A stretch of DNA of 64,000 nucleotides from Bacteroidia bacterium (GCA_021153285.1 JAGKTT010000003.1:1-64000), one strand, 5' to 3'. Shown: positions 8,027 through 17,818, numbered from the stretch's first letter. Made by a program: numbers and translations. The notes: generated from the sequence alone by a model not told the origin.

Positions 8027-10037
8027 TTTCCTCCTCACAATATTTTTTGATCACGCCATATGCATCCTGCACTCCCAATTCACCGGCACGTGAAAGGTCA
8101 ATACATCCTTTCTCTTTGTCTTTCAGATAGATAAGAACCAATCCTCTATTGAAATATGCATCTCCCATATATGGATACAGATCTATGGCTTTAGTATAAT
8201 TTTCTATTGAACTAATATGTTCCGAAGACAAGCAATAAAGGTTACCGAGATTATAGTAGACATACGGCAGATCCGGAACCATCCGGGCTGCCTTCTTCAT
8301 ATCCTCTATGGCATCGGTGTAGTCATACTGACGGATCACCTGATCTTTTACACGAGCCCTCGTATTGCCGGAATCATCCATTGAAAGAACCTGGACATTG
8401 CTCTCTATCGATGAAATGAAATCAATCATTTCCGCCCTGAGCACACCACGGTTCAGATGATAGAATGCCGAGTACAATGCATTGTAACCGGCAGCTTCGT
8501 CCTCGGCCTTTTCAATAGCCTCGCCGTAATAGTTCAGCGATGAATTGAACTGCTTGCCGTCATAGTCATACAATGCCCTCAGGAAAAGCTTTTCCGCATC
8601 AGGCTCTCCATCCCAAGCCACAGCTTCCACTGAAGCTAGTTCCTTTGCAGAGAGCTGCTCCGGCACATTGAGCACCTTCACTCCGACAGGAAGCTGGTTC
8701 TCGAAACGGGTTATGAGAGGATTCTCATATCCACGGTTCAGGGCATAGACGGTATTGTCCTTTTCTCCCGTCAGCACGAATTTATACAATGACCTCAGGC
8801 GTATGTCTATGTCGCGGTGCTGGAGAAGTTCGTCGTTGAAATCTTTCTTTGCAAATTCCGCATCCAGCGAAATAAGTGAACTGTATTTCTTGGTCGTATC
8901 GGCAAATGATCCGGCATCTGTCACATTCTTCGCCCGATATTCCGCCACCTTCCTCTGAGCTATGTCATAATCCTTCTTGGCCTCCTTGTTCCTGCCGAGA
9001 AGGTTCTTCACATAAGATCTGTTCATATATGCCTTGGCAAAGTCCGGATAAAGCTCAATGGCTCTGTCATAATCTTCGAGAGCATTCTGATATTGTCCCA
9101 GTTCGATGAAGATCGAAGCTCTGTTGAAGATGGCCAGGACATTGTCCGGATTGATATTGAGCACTCTGTCCATATCTTCAAGGGCATCCTCGTAAGCTCC
9201 GAGCTGGGCACTGATCAGACCTCGGTTATATAGAGTGAGGGCATTGCCGGGTTCATCCTGCAGCACCCTGTTCAGATCATTCATCGCCTCCTTGTAGCGT
9301 TCCTGCTCATAAAGCATTATGGCTCTGTTGAAATAGGCGAAGGTATTGGCTGTATCAAGTTCTATGGCACGGTCCATATCACTCATAGCCAGGTCGTAAT
9401 TCTTCTGAGCGGCATACAGACGTCCCCTGCGGACATATCCTTCCGGATCGAAACGGTCCAGCTTGATCGCCTTGTTGTAATCCTGGACCGCCTTCAGCGT
9501 ATCCCCAAGAAAAAGCCAGCTGGCTCCCCTGTTAAGATATGCAGACGGATCTTTAGGCTCCTTTCTGATATATCTGTCGAAATCCCCTATCGCATTATCG
9601 AACTGTTGGGCAAGAAAATATGTAACACCCCTGCTGAAATACAGTCCTTCATATCCGGGACGCAGTTCAATCGCCTGCTGAAGGTCCTTCAAGGCCTGTT
9701 CATAGTTGCCGAAACGGCTTTCCGTGATTCCTCTGTAATGCCATCCGGATGTAAAGACGGGATTTATGCTCACCGAACGGTCGAAATCTCTTTTGGCACC
9801 ACGGAGGTCACCAAGATTGTATTTGGCGATTCCTCTGAAGAAAAACGTATAATAGTCAGCCGTATCCAGACGGGCGAGCACATTGAAATTCTCTATGGCA
9901 AGTGAATACTTGCCGTCAGCAAGGGCCTGTCTTCCACGCATAAAGAAGACGTCCTTGTCGTATTGGGCCGAAGCCTCCGGTCCTCCGGCAAGCAGAAGGA
10001 TGAAAATTACGGCAAGGCACTTGAACACTTTATGCAT
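8019..10037 (-). CDS. Secreted tetratricopeptide repeat protein
   Basis: 672 residues with a Sec signal peptide ending in ASAQ (residue 25). Around ten consecutive TPRs of 34 residues fill about 28-370 (each with the pattern AYFNRG...G....A..D..RAIEL.P), followed by a less regular middle part and one or two more repeats near 590-650. No enzyme motif. It is a periplasmic or outer-membrane-facing scaffold protein of unknown partner. First gene of the minus-strand operon TPR, HAD, metallo-hydrolase, NagD-like, GH3; the link between it and the enzymes downstream is unclear. Confidence 0.85.
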   Translation of the reverse strand: MHKVFKCLAVIFILLLAGGPEASAQYDKDVFFMRGRQALADGKYSLAIENFNVLARLDTADYYTFFFRGIAKYNLGDLRGAKRDFDRSVSINPVFTSGWHYRGITESRFGNYEQALKDLQQAIELRPGYEGLYFSRGVTYFLAQQFDNAIGDFDRYIRKEPKDPSAYLNRGASWLFLGDTLKAVQDYNKAIKLDRFDPEGYVRRGRLYAAQKNYDLAMSDMDRAIELDTANTFAYFNRAIMLYEQERYKEAMNDLNRVLQDEPGNALTLYNRGLISAQLGAYEDALEDMDRVLNINPDNVLAIFNRASIFIELGQYQNALEDYDRAIELYPDFAKAYMNRSYVKNLLGRNKEAKKDYDIAQRKVAEYRAKNVTDAGSFADTTKKYSSLISLDAEFAKKDFNDELLQHRDIDIRLRSLYKFVLTGEKDNTVYALNRGYENPLITRFENQLPVGVKVLNVPEQLSAKELASVEAVAWDGEPDAEKLFLRALYDYDGKQFNSSLNYYGEAIEKAEDEAAGYNALYSAFYHLNRGVLRAEMIDFISSIESNVQVLSMDDSGNTRARVKDQVIRQYDYTDAIEDMKKAARMVPDLPYVYYNLGNLYCLSSEHISSIENYTKAIDLYPYMGDAYFNRGLVLIYLKDKEKGCIDLSRAGELGVQDAYGVIKKYCEEENE

Positions 10038-10142
10038 ATCGACAAAAAATTTTCCGTTGTTATTGTTTTTTCCTATTTTTGGCGGCCTGAAAGGGATATA
10101 CCCTTTAAAGGCAATTTACAAATATAGTCATTTATTGCGCGG
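10038..10142. promoter_or_regulatory. Divergent promoter region between TPR operon and M28 gene
   Basis: Two -7 boxes are visible: TATATTTG on the minus strand (10126-10119), serving the TPR operon, and TATTTTTG on the plus strand (10074-10081), serving the M28 gene. Neither has an ideally spaced -33 TTTG. A small hairpin AAAGGG/CCCTTT lies at about 10090-10106. Confidence 0.45.
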
Positions 10143-11165
10143 ATGCAGACAAAAAACTCAAAAAAATATATTATTGGTGCAGTATTGTCAGTCATATTGC
10201 TTCTGTCAGGCCTTGCATCTCAAGCTCAGAACACAAGGCTGACTATGCATAAGCCGGCACGTAACCTTGTGACGCCTGAGAAGATACAGCGCGAAGTGGC
10301 ATTTCTTACTGACTCTATCTGCCTGGGCAGAGCGACCGGCACCAGAGGAAGCGTCGAAGCCGGATTCTGGATTTCAGAAAAGTTCAAGGCCACCGGACTG
10401 CTTAAGCTGGGAGAAGGATGGGGGCAGTCCCTTATCACAGAAAACGGCACGACAGGACATAATATTCTGGGATTCCTCCCCGGATCGGCCAAGACCCATC
10501 CTGACAGCTACGTCATTGTAGGAGCACATTACGATCATCTCGGCACAGTAGAAGGAAGATTCTATCCCGGAGCTGACGCCAATGCATCCGGAGTCGTGGC
10601 AATGACATCCGTTGCTGATATGCTGGCAATGACACGTTCGATCGGCCGCTCATTCGGAAGCAACATCATATTCGTAGCTTTTGACGCCAAGGAAATGAAT
10701 ATGGCAGGTTCCCGGAAACTTTGGGATATGATAGCCGGCGGCGAGCTGAAGGACCCCGTAAGCGGAAAGAAAATCACAAAGGACAAGATAGCTTTTATGG
10801 TCAATATAGACCAGATCGGAAGCAGTCTGGCCCCATTGAATAAAAATCGTGAGGACTATGTCATAATGCTGGGCAATCCCAACATCAAACGAGCATACAA
10901 CGATATGCTGAAGGTATGCAACGATTCATATGATATCGGACTCGATCTGGGATTCACCTACTACGGAAGCGAAAACTTCACGAAACTCTTCTACAGGCTC
11001 TCCGATCAGAATGTCTTCGCAGAAAACAGGATACCAGCCGTGATGTTCACATCCGGCATCACCCTGAACAACAACAAGCCTCGCGATACAGTCTCGACGC
11101 TCAATATGGAAGTTCTTCAGAAAAGAATATATCTCATATATCACTGGATCGAGAAAATGCTGTAA
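10143..11165 (+). CDS. M28-family metallopeptidase, secreted
   Basis: 340 residues, signal peptide to about residue 28 (GLASQAQ). M28 aminopeptidase core with zinc motifs GAHYDHLG (His129), PGADANASG (Asp145), FDAKEMNMAGS (Glu184), VNIDQIG and a C-terminal block. The position usually held by the general-base Glu, just before the zinc-binding Glu, is Lys183 (AKE rather than GEE), so peptidase activity is uncertain. It precedes the MsbA-like ABC exporter by 46 bases but the latter has its own -7 box. Confidence 0.85.
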   Translation: MQTKNSKKYIIGAVLSVILLLSGLASQAQNTRLTMHKPARNLVTPEKIQREVAFLTDSICLGRATGTRGSVEAGFWISEKFKATGLLKLGEGWGQSLITENGTTGHNILGFLPGSAKTHPDSYVIVGAHYDHLGTVEGRFYPGADANASGVVAMTSVADMLAMTRSIGRSFGSNIIFVAFDAKEMNMAGSRKLWDMIAGGELKDPVSGKKITKDKIAFMVNIDQIGSSLAPLNKNREDYVIMLGNPNIKRAYNDMLKVCNDSYDIGLDLGFTYYGSENFTKLFYRLSDQNVFAENRIPAVMFTSGITLNNNKPRDTVSTLNMEVLQKRIYLIYHWIEKML

Positions 11166-11182
11166 ATCCGGAATAATATTGC

Positions 11183-11219
11183 TATATTTGTAGTTTGCGC
11201 ATAGATATATAATGCGCAA
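11183..11219 (+). promoter_or_regulatory. -7 box and start-codon hairpin of the ABC exporter gene
   Basis: TATATTTG at 11183-11190. The transcript would begin a few bases later, inside or just before a perfect 8-base inverted repeat TTGCGCAT (11195-11202) and ATGCGCAA (11212-11219). The right arm contains the first possible start codon, so the hairpin could mask it. Confidence 0.45.
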
Positions 11220-13068
11220 TATTACAAAACGACTGAAAATGAAAGCATTCTGGAAAGTTCTCAAGCGATTCGCCGCTCCGTATAAGAAATATCTTGCTGG
11301 CTCAGTGGTACTGAACCTTTTGTCAGCAGTCTTCAACATCTTCTCATTCGCCCTGCTGATCCCTATCCTGAACATCCTGTTCAAGATGGATACCAATGTC
11401 TACGAATTCATTCCTTGGGACGGAATGCCGACAAAAGAGGCGTTGATGAACAATTTCTACTGGTATGTCAGCCAGCTCATCGACAAATGGGGCGGTTCCA
11501 CCACACTCCTTATCCTGGGAGTAGTCTTCGGTTTTATGACTCTGCTCAAGACCAGCTGCTATTTTGCATCTTCAGCTGTAATGGTACCTCTCAGGACCGG
11601 CATTGTAAGAGACATCAGGACAATGGTTTACAACAAGCTCCTCAGTCTTCCTATGGGATTTTTCTCAAAGCAGAAGAAGGGCGACATCATCGCAAGGATG
11701 AGCGGTGACGTAACTGAAATCGAAGTGTCCATCATCAGCTCTCTGGATATGCTTCTGAAGAATCCTATCCTCATAATCTGCTATTTTTCAGCCCTGATAT
11801 ATCTCAGCTGGGAACTCACCCTGTTCACCATAACAGTAGTTCCTGTAATGGCCTGGGGTATGAGTGCCATAGGCAAGAAACTGAAAAGACAGTCGCTTGA
11901 GGCTCAAGGCAAATGGAGCGAGACAATGGCCCAGCTCGACGAGACTCTCGGAGGTCTCCGCGTGATCAAGGCCTTCATCGCCGAAGACAAGATGAAGCAG
12001 AGGTTCACCGCCACTGCCAATGAATACAGGACTGCATCAGCGAAAGTAGCTGTAAGACAGGCGTCTGCACATCCGGTAAGCGAGCTGCTGGGATCCATAA
12101 TGATTATGATCGTACTTTGGTTCGGAGGCACATTGATCCTCAGCGACAAGGCTCCTATCGACGCTCCTACCTTCATCTTCTATATGACGATCCTTTATAG
12201 TGTGCTGGCCCCTCTCAAGGAATTCTCCCGCGCCAGCTACAACATCCCCAAGGGACTTGCATCTATGGAGAGAGTGGATACGATTATGAATGCTGAAAAC
12301 GAAATCAAGGAACCGGCCTCACCGGCGAATCTTCAGGGATTCAGTGAAGGCATCCGCTTCGAGGGAGTTTCATTCAGCTACGAGAAAGGCAAGGAAATAC
12401 TTCACAATATCGACATAACTATCCCTAAAGGAAAGACTGTGGCTCTTGTAGGCCAGTCAGGATCGGGCAAATCCACATTGGTGGACCTCATTCCGAGATA
12501 TTACGACGTATGTGAAGGAAAGATCACTTTGGACGGCACAGACATCAGGGACTTCCGGGTAAAGGATCTCAGAAGCCTGATCGGAAATGTAAATCAGGAA
12601 GCGATACTTTTCAACGACACCATATTCAACAATATTGCCTTCGGAGTGGAAGGAGCCACAATGGAGCAGGTGATTGAGGCGGCAAAAATCGCTAATGCCC
12701 ACGACTTCATTATGGAAAAGGAAGATGGTTACCAGACCAATATCGGTGACCGCGGAAGCAAGCTTTCAGGAGGTCAGAGACAGAGGATAAGCATTGCAAG
12801 AGCCATCCTGAAGAATCCTCCTGTACTTATCCTCGACGAAGCGACATCTGCACTTGACACAGAATCGGAAAAGATCGTCCAGGAAGCCCTCGACAGGCTT
12901 ACATCTTCAAGGACCACCATTGCCATAGCACATCGTCTGTCCACTATCAGGAATGCAGATGAGATCTGTGTAATGCACGAGGGCAGGATAGTTGAGAGAG
13001 GAAAGCACGAAGAACTGATAGCTATGGACGGCTACTACAGGAAGCTGAATGATATGCAGGCACTTTAA
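11212..13068 (+). CDS. MsbA-like ABC exporter, fused permease and ATPase
   Basis: 618 residues from the ATG at 11212; a second ATG at 11239 (MKAFWKVLKRF) may be the real start because the first lies in a hairpin arm. Six transmembrane helices (about 25-320) and a C-terminal ATPase with Walker A GQSGSGKST (about 414-422), signature LSGGQRQR (about 519-526) and Walker B LILDEAT (about 540). Type IV half-exporter that works as a homodimer; lipid A or lipid flipping by analogy with MsbA, or another amphiphile. Its stop overlaps the VanZ start (TAATG). Confidence 0.9.
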   Translation: MRNITKRLKMKAFWKVLKRFAAPYKKYLAGSVVLNLLSAVFNIFSFALLIPILNILFKMDTNVYEFIPWDGMPTKEALMNNFYWYVSQLIDKWGGSTTLLILGVVFGFMTLLKTSCYFASSAVMVPLRTGIVRDIRTMVYNKLLSLPMGFFSKQKKGDIIARMSGDVTEIEVSIISSLDMLLKNPILIICYFSALIYLSWELTLFTITVVPVMAWGMSAIGKKLKRQSLEAQGKWSETMAQLDETLGGLRVIKAFIAEDKMKQRFTATANEYRTASAKVAVRQASAHPVSELLGSIMIMIVLWFGGTLILSDKAPIDAPTFIFYMTILYSVLAPLKEFSRASYNIPKGLASMERVDTIMNAENEIKEPASPANLQGFSEGIRFEGVSFSYEKGKEILHNIDITIPKGKTVALVGQSGSGKSTLVDLIPRYYDVCEGKITLDGTDIRDFRVKDLRSLIGNVNQEAILFNDTIFNNIAFGVEGATMEQVIEAAKIANAHDFIMEKEDGYQTNIGDRGSKLSGGQRQRISIARAILKNPPVLILDEATSALDTESEKIVQEALDRLTSSRTTIAIAHRLSTIRNADEICVMHEGRIVERGKHEELIAMDGYYRKLNDMQAL

Positions 13069-13463
13069 TGAAATCGAACAAGAGATACATATGGGCTTTG
13101 GTTCTCTGCTGCTATTTTGCAGCGGTCCTGATGGTGTGTCTTGCCAGACCCGAGCAGATACCATCTCTGAGCAGGTCCTTATGGGGAATTCCCGTTGACA
13201 AGATCGGCCATTTCCTTATGTTCCTGCCTTATCCGGTAATTGCATACACAGCGTTCAAGCCTACATATCCGGGAAGATGGCAACATATCCTGGTACTTCT
13301 CGCTGTATTTGCAGTAGGAGTTGGTCTGGCTATGGGTACAGAACATCTTCAAGGCCTGTCCGAATACCGCAGTTACGAAATCGAGGACTTTTATGCAGAC
13401 ATCCTAGGTATGGAATGCTCTGCACTTGTAATCTTCCTCTACATTATTTTCAGAAAAGACTGA
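13068..13463 (+). CDS. VanZ-like membrane protein
   Basis: 131 residues with four predicted transmembrane helices and the VanZ-type motif VDKIGHFLMFLPYPVIA near residues 41-57, followed by EHLQGLSEYRSYEIEDFYADILG. These conserved Lys/His and Glu/Asp positions are the family hallmark. Function is poorly known (related proteins affect teicoplanin resistance). Translationally coupled to the ABC exporter (one-base overlap) and 3 bases ahead of the golvesin/amidase gene. Confidence 0.85.
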   Translation: MKSNKRYIWALVLCCYFAAVLMVCLARPEQIPSLSRSLWGIPVDKIGHFLMFLPYPVIAYTAFKPTYPGRWQHILVLLAVFAVGVGLAMGTEHLQGLSEYRSYEIEDFYADILGMECSALVIFLYIIFRKD

Positions 13464-13466
13464 CCT

Positions 13467-16400
13467 ATGAAAAAATTCATAATCACGATATTCACACTCA
13501 TACTCTGCACCACTTCATTCGGTCAGAGCGCCATAATGAAGGATTTCCTGCCTGTCTGCGATTCCCTTGACGTCGTATTGAAGGAAAACAGGGACGTGAA
13601 GGGCAAGCTCAGACTGAAAAGCATAATGAAGCGAGGCAAAGTCCTGGACTTCTATTTCACAGAATCTCTGGGAGACTATCCCTGGAGGAAAGGAGAACCG
13701 CAGTGGTTCAGAAAAGAGCTGAAAAAGCGTTTTCCGGAAAAATACAGGAACTATGACCTTGGAGCTGTATACAGCAAGAACATAGCTTTAGACAGGCTTG
13801 TGACAGCGGAACTGGGATTTGACGGACAGCCGACAGGACTGAAAGATGCGGTCAAGCAGCCATCGGGCAGAAAACAGCTTGTCACTGAAATCGGTCAGGA
13901 GGCTTACCCTGAAGGACTCAGCGGAAAGAACATAGCCGTATGGCAGAGTCACGGAAGATATTTCGACGAAAGCTTGGAACGATGGATATGGCAGCGCCCG
14001 TGCCTGTTCCAGACTGTGGAAGATATGTTCACTCAAAGTTTCGTGCTCCCTTACCTTGTACCGATGCTGGAAAATGCGGGAGCGTATGTGCTGCTTCCGC
14101 GCGAAAGGGATGTTCAGAGAAACGAGGTGATAGCGGATTTTGACGTAGTAGACGAGGCTTACGGAAAGGCATCCTACAAGGAAAGCGGAAAGTGGACTGA
14201 TGCAGGAGCCGGATTCGCAGCTTTGAAGCCGGTGTACACAGGTCTTGAGAACCCATTCACGACTGGATCTGTGCGAAAAGCAGCCTGCGTACTCGAAGGC
14301 AACAAAGGAGAAGCAGAGGCTGTCTGGCGTCCTGAAATTCCTGAAAGAGGAGAATACGCAGTATACATATCATATAAGTCACTCCCTGAAAGTACGACAA
14401 GCGCTCATTACACCGTCCGTCATCTCGGGGGACAGAGCGAATTCATTGTCAATCAAAAGATTGGCGGCGGTACTTGGATATATCTCGGAACATTTGAATT
14501 CGGCGAAGGGTCGGAAGGATATGTAAGTCTTACCAATGTCACTCCTGCAGGATATGGTCACGAAAAACGCAGCATAGTGACAGCAGACGCCGTACGCTTC
14601 GGGGGCGGAATGGGAAATATCGCAAGAAAACGCAAGGGATCTGACGAAGAAGCTGTCACTTCCGGTATGCCACGTTCTGCAGAGGGAGCACGTTACTGGC
14701 TGCAATGGGCCGGTGTGCCTTCGGATATTTTCAGTCAGAACGAGCAGCAGAGCGACTACAAGGATGATTATATGTCAAGAGGAGACTGGGTGGAATGGAT
14801 CAGCAGGGGATCGGATATGAATCCGTCCAAAAAGCCTGGCAAAGGCATACCTGTAGATCTTTCCCTGGGCTTCCATTCTGATGCCGGCATTACTCCAAAC
14901 GATTCCATAGTAGGTACATTGGCCATATACACCCTCAGATCGGAAGGATCGGAAAAGCTTCCCGGAGGTGAGAACAGAATGACCAGCAGAGAATTTGCAG
15001 ATATGGTACAGAGTCAGATTGTAAATGACATACAGGCCTCATACAACCCAGATTGGAGCAGAAGGTGCGTCTGGGACAGATCTTACAGAGAATCCCGCAC
15101 CCCATCCTGCCCTGCAATGCTTCTGGAGCTTCTTTCCCATCAGAATTTTGCAGATATGAAATATGGACTTGACCCTGCATTCAGATTCACCGTAAGCCGT
15201 GCCGTATACAAAGGTATGCTCAAGTATATGAGCAACCGGTACGGAACGCCATATACAGTGCAGCCACTTCCGGTCAGCGATATGGGAGTGCATTTCAGCA
15301 GCAAGGGCAAGGCCGTAATAAGCTGGAGGGAGACAATCGACCCTATCGAGCCGACTGCACAGGCTACTGGTTTCATTCTTTACACCAGAATCGACAACGG
15401 AGGCTTCGACACAGGACGGAAGATCGATCCGGCAAGAGGCAAGGATGGAAAATATCACACGGAGGTGGACATCAAGCCTGGAAAGATATACAGTTTCCGC
15501 ATAGCAGCGTGCAACAAAGGAGGCGAAGCATTCCCGTCTGAAACCCTCAGCATCGGTCTGCCTTCAAAAGGCATATCAGAGAGGAAGGTATTGATTGTGA
15601 ACAATTTTGACAGAGTGAGCGGTCCCGCATTCATTGACACACCGGAGTATGCAGGATTCCGTAACGACCTGGACAGCGGAGTTCCTCACGTAAGGGACAT
15701 AGCATATATAGGAGAAATGTACCAGCTAAGACGTGACTCTGAATATATATCCAACGATAATCCCGGCTTCGGAGCATCATACGATGACTATGCCGGCAAG
15801 ATTGTAGCCGGAAACACATTCGATTATCCGTCCATACACGGAAAAGCCATAATGAAAGCCGGATATGCATTCTTCTCCTGCAGCAATGAAGCTTTCGTCA
15901 GTGACACTATATTCAGAAAGGCTGCCTGGGCCACAGACCTTATCTGCGGAAAGCAGGTTACGACGATGACAGGAAACAGCAAAGAATGCAGGTATACCGT
16001 CTTCAATGCAGATATGCAGAATGCACTCAGGGCATATGCTTCTGAAGGTGGCAATATCTTAGCCAGCGGAGCATACATTGCAACTGACATCTGGGATCAG
16101 GTTTACCCGGTTCAGATAGACAGCGCATTCAGAGCGGATTCCAGGACATTTGCACGCGAGGTACTCGGGTACAAGTGGGTAAGGAACCACGGCAGCAGGC
16201 TCGGAACCGTCAGATTTGTCAAGAGTACCAGATTCGACAGCCGTAAAGGAAAGGCTTTCGGATTCCATAATACGATGAATGATGAATGCTACAGCGTGGA
16301 AACTCCGGACGGCCTCTCCCCTGTTTCATCGAAGACCGGCAGCACATTCATCCGCTACAGCGACACAGATATTTCTGCAGCAGTCTGCTACGAGGGCAAA

Positions 16401-16502
16401 GGATACAGAGCAGTAAGCATTGGCTTCCCTATCGAAACTCTCAAGGACGAAAAGAACATAGACAATATAATAAAGACAACCTTAGAATTTTTCAACAAAT
16501 GA
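13467..16502 (+). CDS. Secreted golvesin-domain protein with split N-acetylmuramoyl-L-alanine amidase-like fold
   Basis: 1011 residues; signal peptide to about residue 20 (TTSFGQ). The N-terminal part has the first strands of an amidase_3-like fold (KNIAVWQSHGRYFDE, about 154-168, and VLLPRERD). A golvesin C-terminal-like beta domain (about 245-380, GGGTWIYLGTFEF and ADAVRFGGG) is inserted, after which the amidase continues with LGFHSDAG (about 468), the EFADMVQSQI helix and LLELLSHQN (about 552) carrying likely zinc and catalytic residues. An FN3-like domain (about 590-690) and a C-terminal domain of about 300 residues follow. Automatic annotation often calls such proteins xanthan lyase, which nothing in this sequence supports. 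A role in cell-wall remodelling or exopolymer binding is inference. It ends in an ATGA overlap with the next gene. Confidence 0.75.
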   Translation: MKKFIITIFTLILCTTSFGQSAIMKDFLPVCDSLDVVLKENRDVKGKLRLKSIMKRGKVLDFYFTESLGDYPWRKGEPQWFRKELKKRFPEKYRNYDLGAVYSKNIALDRLVTAELGFDGQPTGLKDAVKQPSGRKQLVTEIGQEAYPEGLSGKNIAVWQSHGRYFDESLERWIWQRPCLFQTVEDMFTQSFVLPYLVPMLENAGAYVLLPRERDVQRNEVIADFDVVDEAYGKASYKESGKWTDAGAGFAALKPVYTGLENPFTTGSVRKAACVLEGNKGEAEAVWRPEIPERGEYAVYISYKSLPESTTSAHYTVRHLGGQSEFIVNQKIGGGTWIYLGTFEFGEGSEGYVSLTNVTPAGYGHEKRSIVTADAVRFGGGMGNIARKRKGSDEEAVTSGMPRSAEGARYWLQWAGVPSDIFSQNEQQSDYKDDYMSRGDWVEWISRGSDMNPSKKPGKGIPVDLSLGFHSDAGITPNDSIVGTLAIYTLRSEGSEKLPGGENRMTSREFADMVQSQIVNDIQASYNPDWSRRCVWDRSYRESRTPSCPAMLLELLSHQNFADMKYGLDPAFRFTVSRAVYKGMLKYMSNRYGTPYTVQPLPVSDMGVHFSSKGKAVISWRETIDPIEPTAQATGFILYTRIDNGGFDTGRKIDPARGKDGKYHTEVDIKPGKIYSFRIAACNKGGEAFPSETLSIGLPSKGISERKVLIVNNFDRVSGPAFIDTPEYAGFRNDLDSGVPHVRDIAYIGEMYQLRRDSEYISNDNPGFGASYDDYAGKIVAGNTFDYPSIHGKAIMKAGYAFFSCSNEAFVSDTIFRKAAWATDLICGKQVTTMTGNSKECRYTVFNADMQNALRAYASEGGNILASGAYIATDIWDQVYPVQIDSAFRADSRTFAREVLGYKWVRNHGSRLGTVRFVKSTRFDSRKGKAFGFHNTMNDECYSVETPDGLSPVSSKTGSTFIRYSDTDISAAVCYEGKGYRAVSIGFPIETLKDEKNIDNIIKTTLEFFNK

Positions 16503-17818
16503 CCGCAAGAGAAGCAGAGATCATCGAACTGATCCGCAAAGAAGTCAAGCCGGCTCTCGGATGTACGGAACCGATTGCCGTGGCACTTGCCGTTGCAAAG
16601 GCAATGGAGATCATTGAAGAGAAATGTGCGCCTGAAGCATCCTGGAGGATGGGTAAGGGCTACAGCCTCAGGATCGAGGTCAGTGGCAATATCCTGAAGA
16701 ACGGTATGGGCGTAGGTATTCCCGGCACCGGAATGGTCGGACTCCATATCGCTGCAGCACTCGGTGCTGTATGCGGAAGATCGGAATACGGCCTTGAAGT
16801 CCTTAACGACCTGAACGAATCCTCGATCGCCCGTGCCAAAGAACTTGTGGAAGACAAGTCTGTTACAGTAGGTCTGGCGGACACTACTCTGAAACTTTAT
16901 GTCAAGGCCAATATTGACTGTGATGGACATTGTGCATCCGCTGTCATTGAAAATGATCACGACAATATCGTTGAGACCAGCCTGGACGGCAACATATTGT
17001 CCTCTGCCAGAAAAGCAGCCGGATCCGAATGTCCGGACCAGAAGGCAACCCTCGATTACCATCTGACCGTCAAGGAAATCGTAGACTTTGCTTCAACGGT
17101 GGCCTATGAAGATATTGAATTCATCCTTGAATCCCGCACCTTGAATCTCGCGCTTGCCAAGGAAGGCCTTACCGGCCAATATGGCTTGAAGGTAGGCTAT
17201 GCCATCAATCTCAATGACAATCGCGAAGTGTTCGGTGAAGACTTCCTCTGCTATGCTATGTCTTTGACAGCAGCCGCTTCTGACGCACGTATGGCTGGCT
17301 GCACCCTTGCCGCAATGAGCAACTCGGGAAGCGGAAATCAGGGAATTACAGTGACTATGCCGGTAATCGCCTACTCCATCAGATACGGAACAGATGACGA
17401 GAGACTGGCCAGGGCTCTGGTTCTCAGCCACTTGATAGCAATCCACATCAAAGGATATCTCGGAAAGCTTTCTGCCCTTTGCGGCTGCGTGATCGCATCT
17501 ACCGGATCGTCCTGCGGACTGGTATATCTCAGAGGCGGTGACTACGGACAGATATGTGCGGCCATCAAGAATATGATCGGAAACATCACCGGAATGGTCT
17601 GCGACGGAGCGAAGGTCGGCTGCGCGATGAAGGTAGCTTCCGGCGTTTCAAGCGCCCTTCAGTCTGCTGTCCTCGCACGTGAAGGCATATGCATATCTGC
17701 GCACGACGGCATCATTGAAAACGACATTGAAAAGACAATTCAGAATCTCGGACAGATCGGTTCTGTCGGAATGCAGCATACCGATAATATGATTCTTGAC
17801 ATTATGGTCTGCAAATAG
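16499..17818 (+). CDS. cyuA: L-cysteine desulfidase family protein (CyuA/UPF0597)
   Basis: 439 residues. Members are iron-sulfur enzymes that degrade L-cysteine to pyruvate, ammonia and sulfide, and are related to the alpha part of L-serine dehydratase. The motifs GCTEPIAVALA (about 20-30), SNSGSGNQGIT, STGSSCG and CDGAKVGCAMK (about 371-381) contain the conserved cysteines expected to hold a [4Fe-4S] cluster. The ATG at 16499 overlaps the preceding stop codon by ATGA, so the long upstream reading-frame extension is dismissed. Last gene of the M28/ABC/VanZ/golvesin run; the next gene has its own -7 box. Confidence 0.85.
   Translation: MTAREAEIIELIRKEVKPALGCTEPIAVALAVAKAMEIIEEKCAPEASWRMGKGYSLRIEVSGNILKNGMGVGIPGTGMVGLHIAAALGAVCGRSEYGLEVLNDLNESSIARAKELVEDKSVTVGLADTTLKLYVKANIDCDGHCASAVIENDHDNIVETSLDGNILSSARKAAGSECPDQKATLDYHLTVKEIVDFASTVAYEDIEFILESRTLNLALAKEGLTGQYGLKVGYAINLNDNREVFGEDFLCYAMSLTAAASDARMAGCTLAAMSNSGSGNQGITVTMPVIAYSIRYGTDDERLARALVLSHLIAIHIKGYLGKLSALCGCVIASTGSSCGLVYLRGGDYGQICAAIKNMIGNITGMVCDGAKVGCAMKVASGVSSALQSAVLAREGICISAHDGIIENDIEKTIQNLGQIGSVGMQHTDNMILDIMVCK

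Noticed and set aside
16286..16498. Upstream extension of the CyuA reading frame
   Set aside because: It overlaps the golvesin gene and lacks family sequence; the ATGA overlap at 16499 fits a coupled start.
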